This document shows, piece by piece, positions 19,718-31,640 of a stretch of DNA of 64,000 nucleotides; positions within the stretch are counted from its first letter, which is position 1, and every line of letters begins with the position of its first letter. The notes under the pieces are model-generated. The model did no database searches. It was not told the origin of the DNA and saw nothing but the letters and a program-made list of their open reading frames with translations. The translations under genes and the position numbers were made by a program. This DNA comes from Xestospongia bergquistia (lineage: Eukaryota; Porifera; Demospongiae; Haplosclerida; Petrosiidae), in assembly GCA_963965975.1 (NCBI GenBank), contig OZ014411.1:5379001-5443000 (forward strand), written 5' to 3'.

Positions 19718-22700
19718 ACATGTGGATACTTTGGTTGCAAGTATATATGTGGCTTCCTTGTTTACAATTCTTGCAGTTCTACTGTAACCTTTGCTAAATC
19801 CTTCTAATGCTTCAGCAAAGTGGATGGTCTGGCTTTGTAGATTATACTAACTAAACCTCAGTAGTACATTTGGACATAATTACATTATTGTATATAAGTA
19901 TGTACCTCATTGACATATTTAATCAGTTTATCCAAGTTCTTGAACCATTCACGAGCATCTTCATACTGGAAGTCAGACCCCATAGTCATCATAATGTTTG
20001 AGGTCTTAAAATGTTTTGCCTAAATGATACCACAATATAAACTGTATCATACTATATATCAACTCTCAATATTTTCATTTCTATAAAGTCTCCCTAAAGT
20101 AATAATTATGTCAATTTATGTGTATAAATATATCACTTTCTTCTAACCTCAAGATATTTATGCACGCTTTTATTTGATATTTGTATCACTACATGTACAT
20201 ATATATATACTTGTAATTGCTAGTATGTACATGATACAATACCTACATATATTGTAACTAGAACTATGTACTATTAGATATCAAGATATTCACTCCATTT
20301 ATTGTTAGTTTACTTTTGGAACATTCTACATTTCTTTAAAAGTGTTCACTATAGAGGACTTCTATTACAATTAATATACACAATAAAAACTACAGAATCT
20401 TACCTGTTCCAATGAGTATTTGATAAACTCATCCACCCTCTCATCAACATTGTTATCATACAAGTTGGGATCATCCTAAAAGGATATAAATTCACTTTCA
20501 CAATGAACAGAGCTACTGCAGTAATAGCAATATACAAATTTAGGCTGTCAGATTTTAAAAATGCCACTCAAAATTACCTATATAACAATGAAACTGAAAG
20601 ATAATATATAATAATGTTAACTCACAAGCCCAGAATACTACAATAATGTATCGTTAATATTTCAATTTTATTAAATAACAAAAGCATTGTACAAGAGCTA
20701 CATTACATAACAATGTAGACATTACCTGAATAGGAGGATTATCACATTTGATATCAAAGCAAAAACCAGTGGGTGGATCATAATGATTATAGAGAACCCC
20801 AGTGAAGATATCACTTGCAGAACCGAGAGACTGACTACCTTGCCATATAATTTCCATCTCTGATTTGTTCAAACGTAATGCTTTATCAGCATAGTCAATA
20901 CGCCCAAAGAAGAAACTGTCAAATCCCATCTATCATGAGGTATTATTATAATTATTGTAAATTAAAAAGTACATGTACATGTATGTCTTACATATTATTG
21001 TACTGTATTGTAATACTGTATTGTACTGTAGCATATTGTATTATACTATATCGTACTGTATTGTAATCAGACATGGGGCAAGCACTTGAGTGCTCGTGCT
21101 TGAAAGCACTTTAAGCACTTTTTTTGGAGTGCTTGGAGGTGCTTTCAAGCATTTATTATATATAAGCATTTATGCTTGTGCTTGTACTTAAGCACTTTAT
21201 AGCATTAGTGCTTTAAAGCATTTTATAAGCACTTCTAGGCACAAAGGCTGCAAGTTCTTTATGCACTTAGCACATCTATTAATACTTTTTTGCTATCAGT
21301 CTGTTTATCCATCATTAGCAAATATAGCTACAACTGTGTTGGGAGTTCCTGTATCTTCTGCTGTGGTGGAGCAGGTGTTTAGTGTGGCAAGCAAGATCTT
21401 TAGGCCAGAGAGGTGCTGACAGGCAGATGCTACATTCTATAACTAATGTTTATACGATCTAACAATAAGTATTTTAAAAATTGACTGAGATAAAAGAATT
21501 GCTAGGAATTTTTTGGTTAAAAATGCTTGTGCTTCACGCAGTTTTTAAGTGCTTGAATTTGTGCTTCAAGCATTTATTTTTTGGAAGCATAAATGCTTGT
21601 GCTTGTGCTTCAGCCCTTTTATTAATGCTTGAAGTTGTGCTTCAAGCACTTCAGTAAATGCTTGCCCCATGTCTGATTGTAATACTGCATTGTAGTGTAT
21701 TATAATACTGCATTGTAGTGTAGTGTACTGTATTGTAATACTGTATTGTACTGTAGCATATTGTATTATACTATATCGTACTGTATTGTAATACTGCATT
21801 GTACTGTATTGTAATACTGCATTGTAGTGTAGTGTACTGTATTGTACTATATTGTACTATATTATACTGTATTACATTACATAAGGCATACATAGGGATG
21901 TCACAATGTGGCTTCTTTCTTTTTTTCAACTACCAAAACCAAAAAGCTGTTAAAATTTACATGAAGTATCTACTTTATTTTAATAATGTTTGGAGGTGTG
22001 GCTTGATGTTGCTGAAATCATTAATAGAAGTTTTACTAGAGACCATTGGTAATTGGTAGAATTCCTTTCAAGAAGTAACTGCATTTCTTAGTAACCACAT
22101 AGTGTCAGTTAAATGATATATTGGTACTATGTCACAATATTTCAATTTAATAGCACCCTAATTTTTCTAAATTAGTGAGGTCTGTTGACATTGCTGCTTG
22201 GAATAACAATAATAACGAAGAAAGAACATTGTGCAATCCTATATAAGCAGTGCTACCACCTACCTAATATAGAATGTAAATGAAATATTATTACATAGAC
22301 ATAATTCTAAATTATGATGTCTATAACATTTTCAGAAAAAATCAATACACTCACTATCTAGCAAAAACTATTACATACATATAGTGAGTATAGGTTTAAA
22401 ACAGTTTTGCCATTACAACATTGTAAATTCCCAGTTTATTCCCCAGACAAAATATGTTTTCAATTTACACATTCTTTTGTTTGATAAGTACATACAATTA
22501 TAGTATGTTGACATTCTTCATACAATCTGTCACATATCCAAGTGCCAATAAAATAATATCATAGTATGTATGGTATTAGAGAGGTTAGAAGTAAAAGCAC
22601 TAAAAATAATTTATTATAAACAGCGTCATTATTTTGCTCTGAATGTGTTGATTAGTTAACTAGTCAACTACCTGAAAACAGTAGCGTGGTAGAGCAAGTA

Positions 22701-25700
22701 GCTTTCAATATATATTTGTCCAACACTTACCATAAAGGAAAGTTATGTATATTAGTTACAGTTATATAAAAAGAATGGAAATCCTTACACATCAATAACA
22801 CATGATCTACAATGATATTAAGATAGCCTAGTTAGTAATTGTGAACTTACTAAAGAAAAGAGGGTTGCTTGTCCTGAAGAGTGTCCAAATGGATCAATAT
22901 GCCACCCAACAGTAGGGTATACACCAAAATTGTTGGCTATAAATCGTAGCCCAATTGACATTTGATCAATGATAGCATTATAATGAGTGGAGGCTTCATC
23001 ATTCATACACCAACCACCATTAATAAACTCCAATTGACCAGAACTAACTAAATCTTTAACCTAAATTAAGAAATAATAATAGAATAAATAAATAGAGTAT
23101 ATTTTACATTTCAATGAGTTTGATTGGACTATTAACGAGTTCAAACATTCTATTATATATAATTTTTATGATAGAAAATTATATACCATATACATGCTGT
23201 GTACTATAAGTTGAGTTTATACATTGTACATGTACATACATACACATATCTTAAGTAAACTTGGACAGACTCCTGAATTATTAACAACAAAACTCTTTGA
23301 AATAGAAACTTGGCAGACAGAAAGAAACACATTCACATGTAAGACAAGAAGTACGTGACTGGTTTAAAAAAACATGTTACATAACTACAATAACATACAT
23401 TATATCATACTATTATCAGTATATACAAGTATACTTTCAATTAACTGATTATAAACACAATTATGCGTCGAGCATGACCATGCTTATGATTTTATGTTAT
23501 AACTATTTAATCTTTGGTTGTATAACTACAAATGTTTACAGTCAATAGCTAATAAATAGACATATGTGACAATACCTTCTGTTTTGTATCATCATCCTGT
23601 TCATTCCACCATCTTGTAAAAAAAGCTATCTCTACATAGATGAACTTGCGTTCTTTATTCTTCAGTAACTCATCAACGACTGTGTCCAGAATATACTGAA
23701 CAGAAGCATGTTGAATGCCATTGTCAGCTGGAAAAAAATAACAGTTAACTCATGATTAAGCACAAAAATTAAATGGCATTTTGCTTAGAATGTTATTAGA
23801 GACATTAACAATTTTAACAGCAACATTGTATTGTACATTTGTAGCATACTAGCAGTGTACATCATCTACTAAATGTTTCCTTGTTGTTTATTGATTGTAG
23901 GGAGACTAGACTGGTTGATATAGGTTAGAGTTATCAACCAACAGAACTATTTCATATAGAAGCCTGAGAGACATTGCTATGAAGCCCTTGTGCATGCAGG
24001 CAAGAATTTTATCAAGTTCACAGTGATCATTAAATATTTGTAATACATACAGTAATACATGTACCTCGTAGAAAAATTTTACTCATGAACATATTATTAC
24101 ATGAATATTAACGAAACAAATTTATACAGCTAGATTTGACACGTATGACATTGTTGCAACTAACCAAAATGGCTCTGTTGAAGCAATTTAAGCCCATTGA
24201 TGCATTCCCTTATCCAAAAGGGTCTCATCTCATTTCATAAGTAATTGCTTAAGCAAACACAGAAATTCTTTGAAACAAAAGGAAGTAGTGAACCCAAGAT
24301 ATAAAGTCCTTTTTTGATCAAAAATCATTAAATATGCCGGTAATCATGGAGTTACTCATACATCTTTTCAAGAAAGTTTGCTAGATAATTTAGTAAAACT
24401 ATAATAGAATATATTCCAAAAGCTATACTCTTCCATCTCCAGCTAAAATTTGGGACATTAAAAATTTCTCAAATAATTAAAACATGAAGTGTATATATAA
24501 ATTACATGAAAATTTCTGGATTTACAATAATTCCATACACACACCAGTGTAGGATAAAATGTAATAAGAGTTATCTTTATCTAAAAGCAAAATAGAGCAC
24601 GATAACATAATTGAAGTTAGCGAGAAACCAAAGAAGACATAGAAAAATTGGTTTTTACAAGAAACTCTCTTTGTCTTAAGGATATACATGATGTACAAGA
24701 ATCAACTGAATACATCTAATATTACATATTCATTAATATTAATATTAATATTAATATTAATATTAATATTAATATTAATATTACATATTGAATGTAATTA
24801 TTCTTATTTTAGAATAATTTTAAGTTAAAGCAAAAAAACTATCAAATTTTCCTATATGTATACTATCAGTATTCTACTGGTAATAGATTAATGTAAATTA
24901 ATACTACACTATAGACCTTAAATAAATATATCATCTCCTTTATTCAGATATATACATGTACATCAATGTTTTTTATTTATCTAGGTTAGTAATTAGGCCT
25001 ACACGTAGGTATTAGAAATACTCGTCTTTGACATCACTGAAGTAACTGTAAAATTCTACTTTTATCTCACAAAGGGGCGTGTAACTTGCCATAATGAGGT
25101 ATTAATTATTCATACCGTGTGATATTCAAATTCATTATAATTACAACTACGAGAAAGAAGACATACACTATGATTTGTTTAGTATGGCATAGTGAGTAAA
25201 GATAACATTATTTAGTGCATAAAGTATTAATGATTAAAATAACTTTGGAGCCTAATAATCAATATATAATTATATATTGCCAACATATTGGTTAGCTTAT
25301 CAGAGGTTTAATAGTTTTGTATGAACGGACGTATGGGAAAAGTATGTCAAGGGAGAGTCCTATAGTCTATAGATCAATTTGGACTCTACAGGAATATATA
25401 CAGACCAATCTGATTACAGTGTGTATATGAATAAAATTAATTATTTATGAGAGACAATCATTATACATTTTATGATGGTAGTTTGTTTTGAAGCAGCTGG
25501 AAAAATCGGATGGGTAGGTTGTAACTAATGTTATGAAGCTAAAGGAAGAGATTGCTACTCCAGTTTAACACACATTCCTTCACGTGATTTTTATTATTAT
25601 AATTAATATCCCAGTGGACAAACTTTGGTCTATAAACTTCCCTTGACTTACTATTCTATACGTCTGGCAATGCGAGACTAATAGTAGTACTAACACTTGT

Positions 25701-25887
25701 AGTGTAATATCATACCTCCATAATAATACTCATCTACTGTTTTCAACCAACCAACATCGTCGTGAGTGTGGGGAACTAAATGAACATTAATTTTCTCAGC
25801 ATCGTCAGGCAATACGCGACCTGATACGACGACTATTGTCTGAATCACTGTAATTAGAAATAATACACTTGTAGTCCAACAAGTCAT
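8561..25887 (-). CDS. MAN2B1: lysosomal alpha-mannosidase (GH38), complete, 24 exons
   Basis: Acid alpha-mannosidase, cleaving alpha-mannose from N-glycan fragments in lysosomes. The start ATG (25887) opens a signal-peptide-like hydrophobic N-terminus. Next come the zinc-site motif HTHDDVGW, then WHIDPFGHS (carries the nucleophile Asp), [40 protein letters not shown], and C-terminal [13 protein letters not shown] and DRSQGGSS. Exons: 25716-25887, 23576-23727, 22851-23060, 20726-20929, 20404-20475, 19906-20019, 19542-19680, 19357-19485, 17290-17329, 16738-16924, 16338-16454, 15614-15749, 14359-14417, 14141-14278, 13870-13959, 13730-13780, 13026-13093, 12390-12491, 11593-11680, 11449-11535, 10732-10959, 9737-9889, 8853-8964, 8561-8682. 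Phases close to 990 codons, near the human length (about 1010). Acceptors of the exons at 19542 and 11449 end AAG. The symbol is by family; MAN2B2 is less likely from the motifs. Confidence 0.95.
9238..9650. mobile_element. fold-back element with about 60-bp inverted arms
   Basis: The left arm, 9238-9299 (AGTCTATAGAACTAGACCC onward), matches the reverse complement of the right arm, 9591-9650, almost base for base. A related half copy is at about 19784-19835. It lies in the mannosidase intron between the exons at 9737 and 8853. No transposase is seen. Confidence 0.65.
9913..9941. repeat. (TA)n microsatellite
   Basis: Uninterrupted TA dinucleotides in a mannosidase intron. Confidence 0.95.
11197..11342. 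mobile_element. hAT-type MITE with 8-bp target duplication
   Basis: The left end, CAGGGGCAGATCTAGG, pairs with the right end (reverse complement CAGAGTCAGATCTATGG). The flanks ATTTACAT and ATCTACAT differ at one base, as expected of an aged 8-bp duplication. It is 146 bp and non-coding, in a mannosidase intron. Confidence 0.75.
14286..14350. repeat. short minisatellite, about 16-17 bp unit
   Basis: About four copies of a unit like TATAGTATTAACATA in a mannosidase intron. An AT-rich ATATAACA array follows at about 14436-14500. Confidence 0.8.
16462..16560. repeat. (GA)n / GTGA microsatellite at a mannosidase splice acceptor
   Basis: On the transcript strand this is a long CT tract ending 7 bases upstream of the exon at 16338-16454. 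Confidence 0.95.
18207..18802. repeat. 48-bp minisatellite, about 12 copies
   Basis: The unit is 48 bp: GGACACATACTGTAAGCAAC followed by a TGAAACATTGGCTAAAG-type half. It repeats about 12.4 times with a few recurring variants. Because 48 divides by 3 and the unit lacks stops in several frames, long repetitive open frames appear on both strands. It lies inside the 2-kb mannosidase intron between the exons at 17290-17329 and 19357-19485, so it is intronic and not a gene. Confidence 0.95.
18889..18932. mobile_element. 44-bp fold-back unit flanked by an 11-bp direct repeat
   Basis: TAGCCTTGTACCCAGGCT and its near reverse complement face each other around ATCGCGAA. CACAAGACCTA stands on both sides (18880-18890 and 18934-18944). 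A tiny inserted palindrome is the simplest reading. Confidence 0.5.
19137..19234. mobile_element. 98-bp MITE-like inverted repeat
   Basis: CATTTTTAGATGGTTTTG at the left pairs with its near complement ending CCATCTAAGAATG at the right. A second palindrome around CTCCCCCTGGGGA lies in the middle. It lies in a mannosidase intron. No clear target duplication. Confidence 0.5.
19684..19718. repeat. (GT)n(GA)n microsatellite at a mannosidase acceptor
   Basis: It reads as a CT/CA tract on the transcript strand, directly upstream of the AAG acceptor of the exon at 19542-19680. Confidence 0.9.
20990..21880. repeat. TACTGTATTGTAA-type satellite split by a hAT insertion
   Basis: Degenerate units of TACTGTATTG and TAATACTGCAT run from about 20990 to 21067 and resume at about 21676-21880. 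The middle is the hAT element. It lies in the mannosidase intron between the exons at 20726 and 22851. Confidence 0.85.
21068..21675. mobile_element. hAT transposon remnant, 608 bp, with intact 8-bp target duplication
   Basis: The ends are CAGACATGGGGCAAGCA and its complement. ATTGTAAT stands exactly at both edges (21060-21067, 21676-21683). Inside, about 21290-21425 on the plus strand reads [20 protein letters not shown], the C-terminal dimerisation motif of hAT transposases, followed by a stop. The rest of the transposase is missing, so this is an internally deleted copy. It landed inside a local satellite. Confidence 0.85.
24733..24783. repeat. (ATTAAT)n microsatellite
   Basis: A hexamer array in mannosidase intron 1. 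Confidence 0.9.
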
Positions 25888-26181
25888 CCTTGTCACTAAT
25901 AGTCAGGTGACCTTTTTTGCAAGTCACACCTGATCGGACTTAAAGATGATGATGTAATCAGCAATTTAGAAAACTGGGAATTCCCCGAGCGATCGGCCGC
26001 AACACGACACACCTACAATCCACTCCTAGACAAGGGAAATTCTCTTGGGTTAATTAATTGGTAGAATGACGTATTTCTGACCAATCAGATTGACGAGGAT
26101 GTTTCCCTGATGATCGTTGCTGGCCTATATTTTAACGGACGTGCGGTTGTCTCTAAATTTTTGCCAGCATTGAGATCTTGT
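25888..26181. promoter_or_regulatory. head-to-head promoter of alpha-mannosidase and coiled-coil gene
   Basis: The two inferred ATGs point away from each other with 294 bp between them. This stretch is more GC-rich than its surroundings and contains CGAGCGATCGGCCGCAACAC at about 25987. No TATA box was judged convincing. Shared regulation is an inference from the geometry. Confidence 0.55.
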
Positions 26182-29100
26182 ATGAACTTATCTAACGACG
26201 CTGACCAAGTAAGTTTGCGTTTGAAATTGTTGTGTGTATAAGTAATGTAAAATAGATGTACTTCTATGATATGTCGTCAAATAAACGTAATATAATTTTT
26301 CATTTTTTAAAGGGAAGTTATCTTCTATCCATATCTTTGACATGTCAAGATGTAGAGAATGAGCATCTTGATTTAGTATTGTGTATGTAGTGTCACTGTA
26401 TTCTTTGTATTGCTTAGAAAGTAGCCTTTACACATTACACATTGAATATGTGTTGTGTAATACTAGTATTGTATCAGAGGTGAACACAGATGTGCCCTAA
26501 ATGTTTACTTTTCTGTTGCTTGTAGTAGTAGCCATTTCAGATTTCAAAATCTAGACCCCTCCTCCTAATTAACTTGTATATTTGTACATAGTTACAAGAA
26601 GATTGATCTGTTAATTCTTCACAGCTTCCAAAACAAGAGTAACTTCAAGGGATAACCAGAAACCAACCCCTTAGTCATCAATATTCAGTAAGGAAATGCA
26701 TATGTGTGAATGTATACTGTAATTTCTGCTGACATATTTCTGCACTTAATGTATATACATGTACATGTACATCTGCAACAACACAATTTATGATTTGAGA
26801 CTTAAATTGTGCAAGTTGACAGAATTTGATAACTAATAAAACATTACCAACAAAAGGACACCTCCTCTTCAGAAAGATTCTACCTTTAATAGACTGATTG
26901 ATTAAAGCAATGACCATTTTGTCTGAAGGAAAGTCTCTTAATCAAGGTATCCTGAGGCTTATTCATACACGTCAAATAAAAAAAACATGGACATAATTAT
27001 GACTACTAACTCTTTCGTTAGTGGTACAGATGTTTTATGACTCTAGTAGAGTTTACTCTTTCATTTGAGAATTATACTACACAGTAAACATCATCACCAT
27101 TATTACCTGTAATGGTGATATATGTATATTAGTGGTATGATAACTTTGTATTTGTCACACTTGTTATTATGACTCAAGTCCAGATGATGAATAAACATTA
27201 ACCTATTGGACTGCTGCTTTTTGTTAGTTTTGTATATAAGAAGTGAAATAATTCTATTACTATTCTCAGTATGTCTAAAATTGTAGTTCATCTACTTTAT
27301 ATACATATCATGGGATACTGTTTCACGTACGTATACAATTATGCTTACATAATTTTTTGGGATTTCCATTTTGAGAATTTAAGAAATGCTTTTTCTATAA
27401 ATTATATTTGAGATGTGCTGTATTGTATTATAATACAACAGTGAGCCATAAAGATCAGAATCCTGAGAAAAAAAATGTTTGCACTTATGACATCCTTTAC
27501 TAATATACTGTTATGATAAACCTAGCCACATAATTTACAAAACAAGTATCAAAGGGTTTAAATATTGTTACTTCCTAATATGGAATTTGGTTGGTCTATA
27601 ACCTGTCTATTGTTTAATATGAATATGTCATCTGTGAGAAATACTATGATATGAGTATTATAGTTGAGGGGAATAGCAGTATCATGATATCACAAGTTTC
27701 ACTAAGGTTCCCTGCTAACCTCACAATGAAAGTGATACTATTATGTAATTATTTGTTGATAGAAGACTCTCTCCTCTCTCACCCACAGACTACATGTACC
27801 ATAATGTCAGAACTTAAAAGTGAATTCAAACAGGATAATCAAGAGAAAGAAGTTGTTCTTTCTACTTTAAGCACTGAAAAACTCCAAGAAGAATGTTTAT
27901 CTCTTCATAAAGAGAATGCTTACTTAAATTGTCGTTTGCTTGGAGTCAATGAACTAGCTCGACTTTTACAAGAAAAAACAGAACTTTGTGAAACTTTACA
28001 AGATAAGAACAAGCGTTTGGAAATTGCTGTTGTTAGGCTAGAAAATCGATGTTCCAACTTTGAAAAGAAGCTTAAATCTCCTCAATTTAGTAGCCTTCCA
28101 ACAACAGAAGGAGCTAGTGGATCCCCTCTATCTGGAAAGACTCACCAATCTCCCTTCATACCTGGGCCTTCCAAACAAATATTGGAGTCTTTGATGAAAG
28201 AAAACACTGAGTTAAAGAAAACAATTGACAGTTTGACTAAGAAAGGACCTACAGGTTACAGAGAAGCAGTGGTAAGTTAAATGACTAACAGCTACATATA
28301 TATGATGCCTTCAGTAAGCCAGGTGTACATAGTGTACATTCTAGTACAACATTACTAAAGTATTTGTCTTAAAATAGTCACTAAATAGAAGTGAATAAAT
28401 GCAACTGATGTTAATTTAGAATAGTGAAGTCAACTTCTGCTTCTCATAGTCTTAAACACATGTACATGTAGTTATAGCAAACTGTTCTGAACAATGCAGT
28501 AAAATCTTACCTTAGCTTATGTGTAGTTCAGTCAGTTCAGTTCAGCGTAAGAGTGTGATAATTGCTTTACTTGTACCTGGAACCACAGGTATCCAAGAGC
28601 ACATGTTTAGCTGTGCCAATAGAGAAAACATTACTCAACATTTAGCAATGGCAAGAAACTTGAAGAAAGCAAAGTGCAGGCAAATTTATAACAATTAAAA
28701 GAGTAGAAGGATGTGTACAAGATGTCTAGAGCAATGTGAAAGTGAATGAGATCAAACACTAAAGTTAGAAGCTAGATAAGCTTTCCTGTTATTCTGATCT
28801 GACTATGAGATCAAAACCACAATTATTATTAACTTTTATTACGTGAGACAATTCATGTGTATTTATGTATTCCTAGGAAGTTGTAACACATACATGTCAT
28901 GTTTTACTATTTGATATTAGCAAGGATGTCTGTCAGTATAGTCAAAACAAAACTTTGTTTAAAAGATCTACTCAGGAATTTTGTTTGAATTGTAAATGTA
29001 AATATTTCTTCCAAGTTGTTTGGTTTGCCAGAATTGAGAGAATATACCTAATTTGAATTTGAATTTTTAATTTTTAATTTTGATTTGAATATTAGCTTGA

Positions 29101-31093
29101 AAGATGTTCTTAACAATAAATAGGTACTTTATCTTTACCTACAAAAACAATAGATATCTAATGATCATGAATATTATTAACAAGCTGAGCACTAGTATAT
29201 GCTATAATTTCTATGTACATTTTATACACCATTATGTAAACACAATTATAATTACAATTTAATACAATAGTGTTGTCTGTATGCCTTATATGGTGTTAGT
29301 TTTGCATAGTAAGTTAATAAGGGTAACTCCAACATATATACAGAATGTCTAGTTGTGTCAACAATAAAGGTGACATCATTATGATGTTATATGAAATACC
29401 CTATTTAATGAGCAGGATGTTGGGTCAGTGTACAGTTCAACAGAGATTTTTAGAGAGCCATTGAATAAGGAAATAAATTCATAAATGAAGTCAATGTAAC
29501 ATACATATACATGTAATTGTGAATGTTGTGTTTTCTTTATAGAAAATGAACCAACTTGAAGAAGTGATTGAACAGAAAAATGACAGGATAGAACTTCTGA
29601 GAAAACAATTAGAAACTCTTACAACATCACAAAAAGATGGGGATGTCTCTGACCAAAGTAGTGAGATTGGCCGCTTAAGTAGACAGCTGCTGAAGATGGA
29701 ACAAGCAATGAAGGTAACTACTAGGAGAGAAGAAGATAATATATTTGTACATGAAGATTAATTTATGCTTCTGTTTTATTTGTATGTTGATATATACAAA
29801 TAATGGTTTTGTTTTGGAATTATAGTTGATTGTCTTATATTCTGTTAGTCTAATGTATTGTATTTACCGTAAATGTCAAAATTTTCGCCACTCAAACTTT
29901 TGCGCGTAAAATTTTCCCAAACTCATAATTTCGCATTTTGTGTCAACCGCGAAAACTTGATTATTAATTATTAATTATTAATTATTCACGAGCCTAATTT
30001 TCTCGATGTCATTCAACTGCGAAAATATAACTACCTCGAAAATTTTGACGTTTACGGTATACTAGAGCTTTCTCCTATCTTCTCCTTTATGTACACATAG
30101 GTTAAAGACAGGTTTTGCACTCTTTTAAGTGAGAGAATGGATCAATTACAAAGAGAGTTACATGAAGCAAGAAAGTCTAGTGCTGACCACATTGATGGAA
30201 TTGACTCCGGAATTGGTTCTTCACACCCATCCATTCTTCATGGACAGGTATGACTTTAAATATGAAGAAATCTGATTTTCGGTGATATTCTTAGCGATAG
30301 ATCTATAAGTACCACTCAATAAGCATATATACTTAAATTGTCCTTAGTCTTAATGGTATTTATCTGGTAGTTCACTTCTTACAAGTGTATTCTCTCTTAG
30401 GCTAATCAAGAATTTGAGATCAAGGAACGCAACATGAAGAAGATGATAGATGAGTTACAACAGAGAGTAGAAAAAGAAAGAGAAGAGAAAAGAGAAGCCA
30501 TTACTGAAGCTGAGGAGAATAGAAGGAAACTAATGGAGAGACAAAATGAAATTGGTAAGATCTTAGTGATTAGATTGGTCATGTAAGTAGTCAGTACACT
30601 AACATCTTGCACTATACACTACACATGCATTGTTACTAGTTCCTTGTTTCTTTATATCTCTGTCTGCAGACTCTCTTCAGAGTCAACTTGACAAGCTCAA
30701 TACATACACTGATACTTTAGTCCAAGAGAAGGAGTCTCTCTCTAAACAAATAAGAACAAGTCCACTACAAACAACTGACCATATGGTACAATATTATTTT
30801 ACATGTTTAATTATATTTTGATCATGTGTGTCTTGTGACCTATGAACTTTCAAATGTAACATTACTACATAAACTTTCTATAGACTACGTCAACCAAGTT
30901 GACTGACTTGGAACAGAGTCTCAGCCAATATAAACGTGACCTGGAAAGTAAAAATTTCCAGATTGACCAATTAAAGGTACAATTAGTTGATATCTTTTGT
31001 TTGTAGCTTAAATTGTAAATTTGAAACATTACAATAAACATGTTTCTCTCCCTTTCCCCCTCTCTGTCTCTATCTGTCTGTCTGTCTGCCCCC

Positions 31094-31126
<33 letters not shown>

Positions 31127-31587
31127 AGCGCCTATTAGAAGATGCTCAGTACAAGTATGCACTAGCTGAGAGTAAAAGTGTCAACTTTAACAGAATAGGT
31201 GAACTAGAAGATAAGGTTAGCAGATAATATTACAGATGACATCCTAGACACTTTCTAATACCCTAATCTACTTTTGTTACTATCTCCATATTATGTACAG
31301 TTAGTTACATGTGTATGACATTATTAATTGCTTGTCAATTCAATATCCACACTTGTTTATAAATGTCTGTTTGTGTAGCATTATAAGTAAATACTTTTAA
31401 GTACCAAGCTTACTTTAGTTTTTGTATAGGTTAAAGAACTCGAGGATGAGAAATCCTCACTGGAAAATGAGATTGGAGAAAACAGACGCAAAATTCAAGA
31501 CTTGCATATAACTAATACAAAATTGAAATATAATACATATGCAGGACCATCTGTAAGTCATAAAGATGATCAATTGACATGTTTTCA

Positions 31588-31640
<53 letters not shown>

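Noticed and set aside
21799-22059. Cys/Leu/Tyr-rich frames in the TACTGTATTG satellite
   Set aside because: Satellite translation artefact.
25888-25896. Upstream extension of the mannosidase frame to 25896
   Set aside because: The upstream codon is GTG, not ATG. The first ATG, at 25887, gives a good signal peptide.
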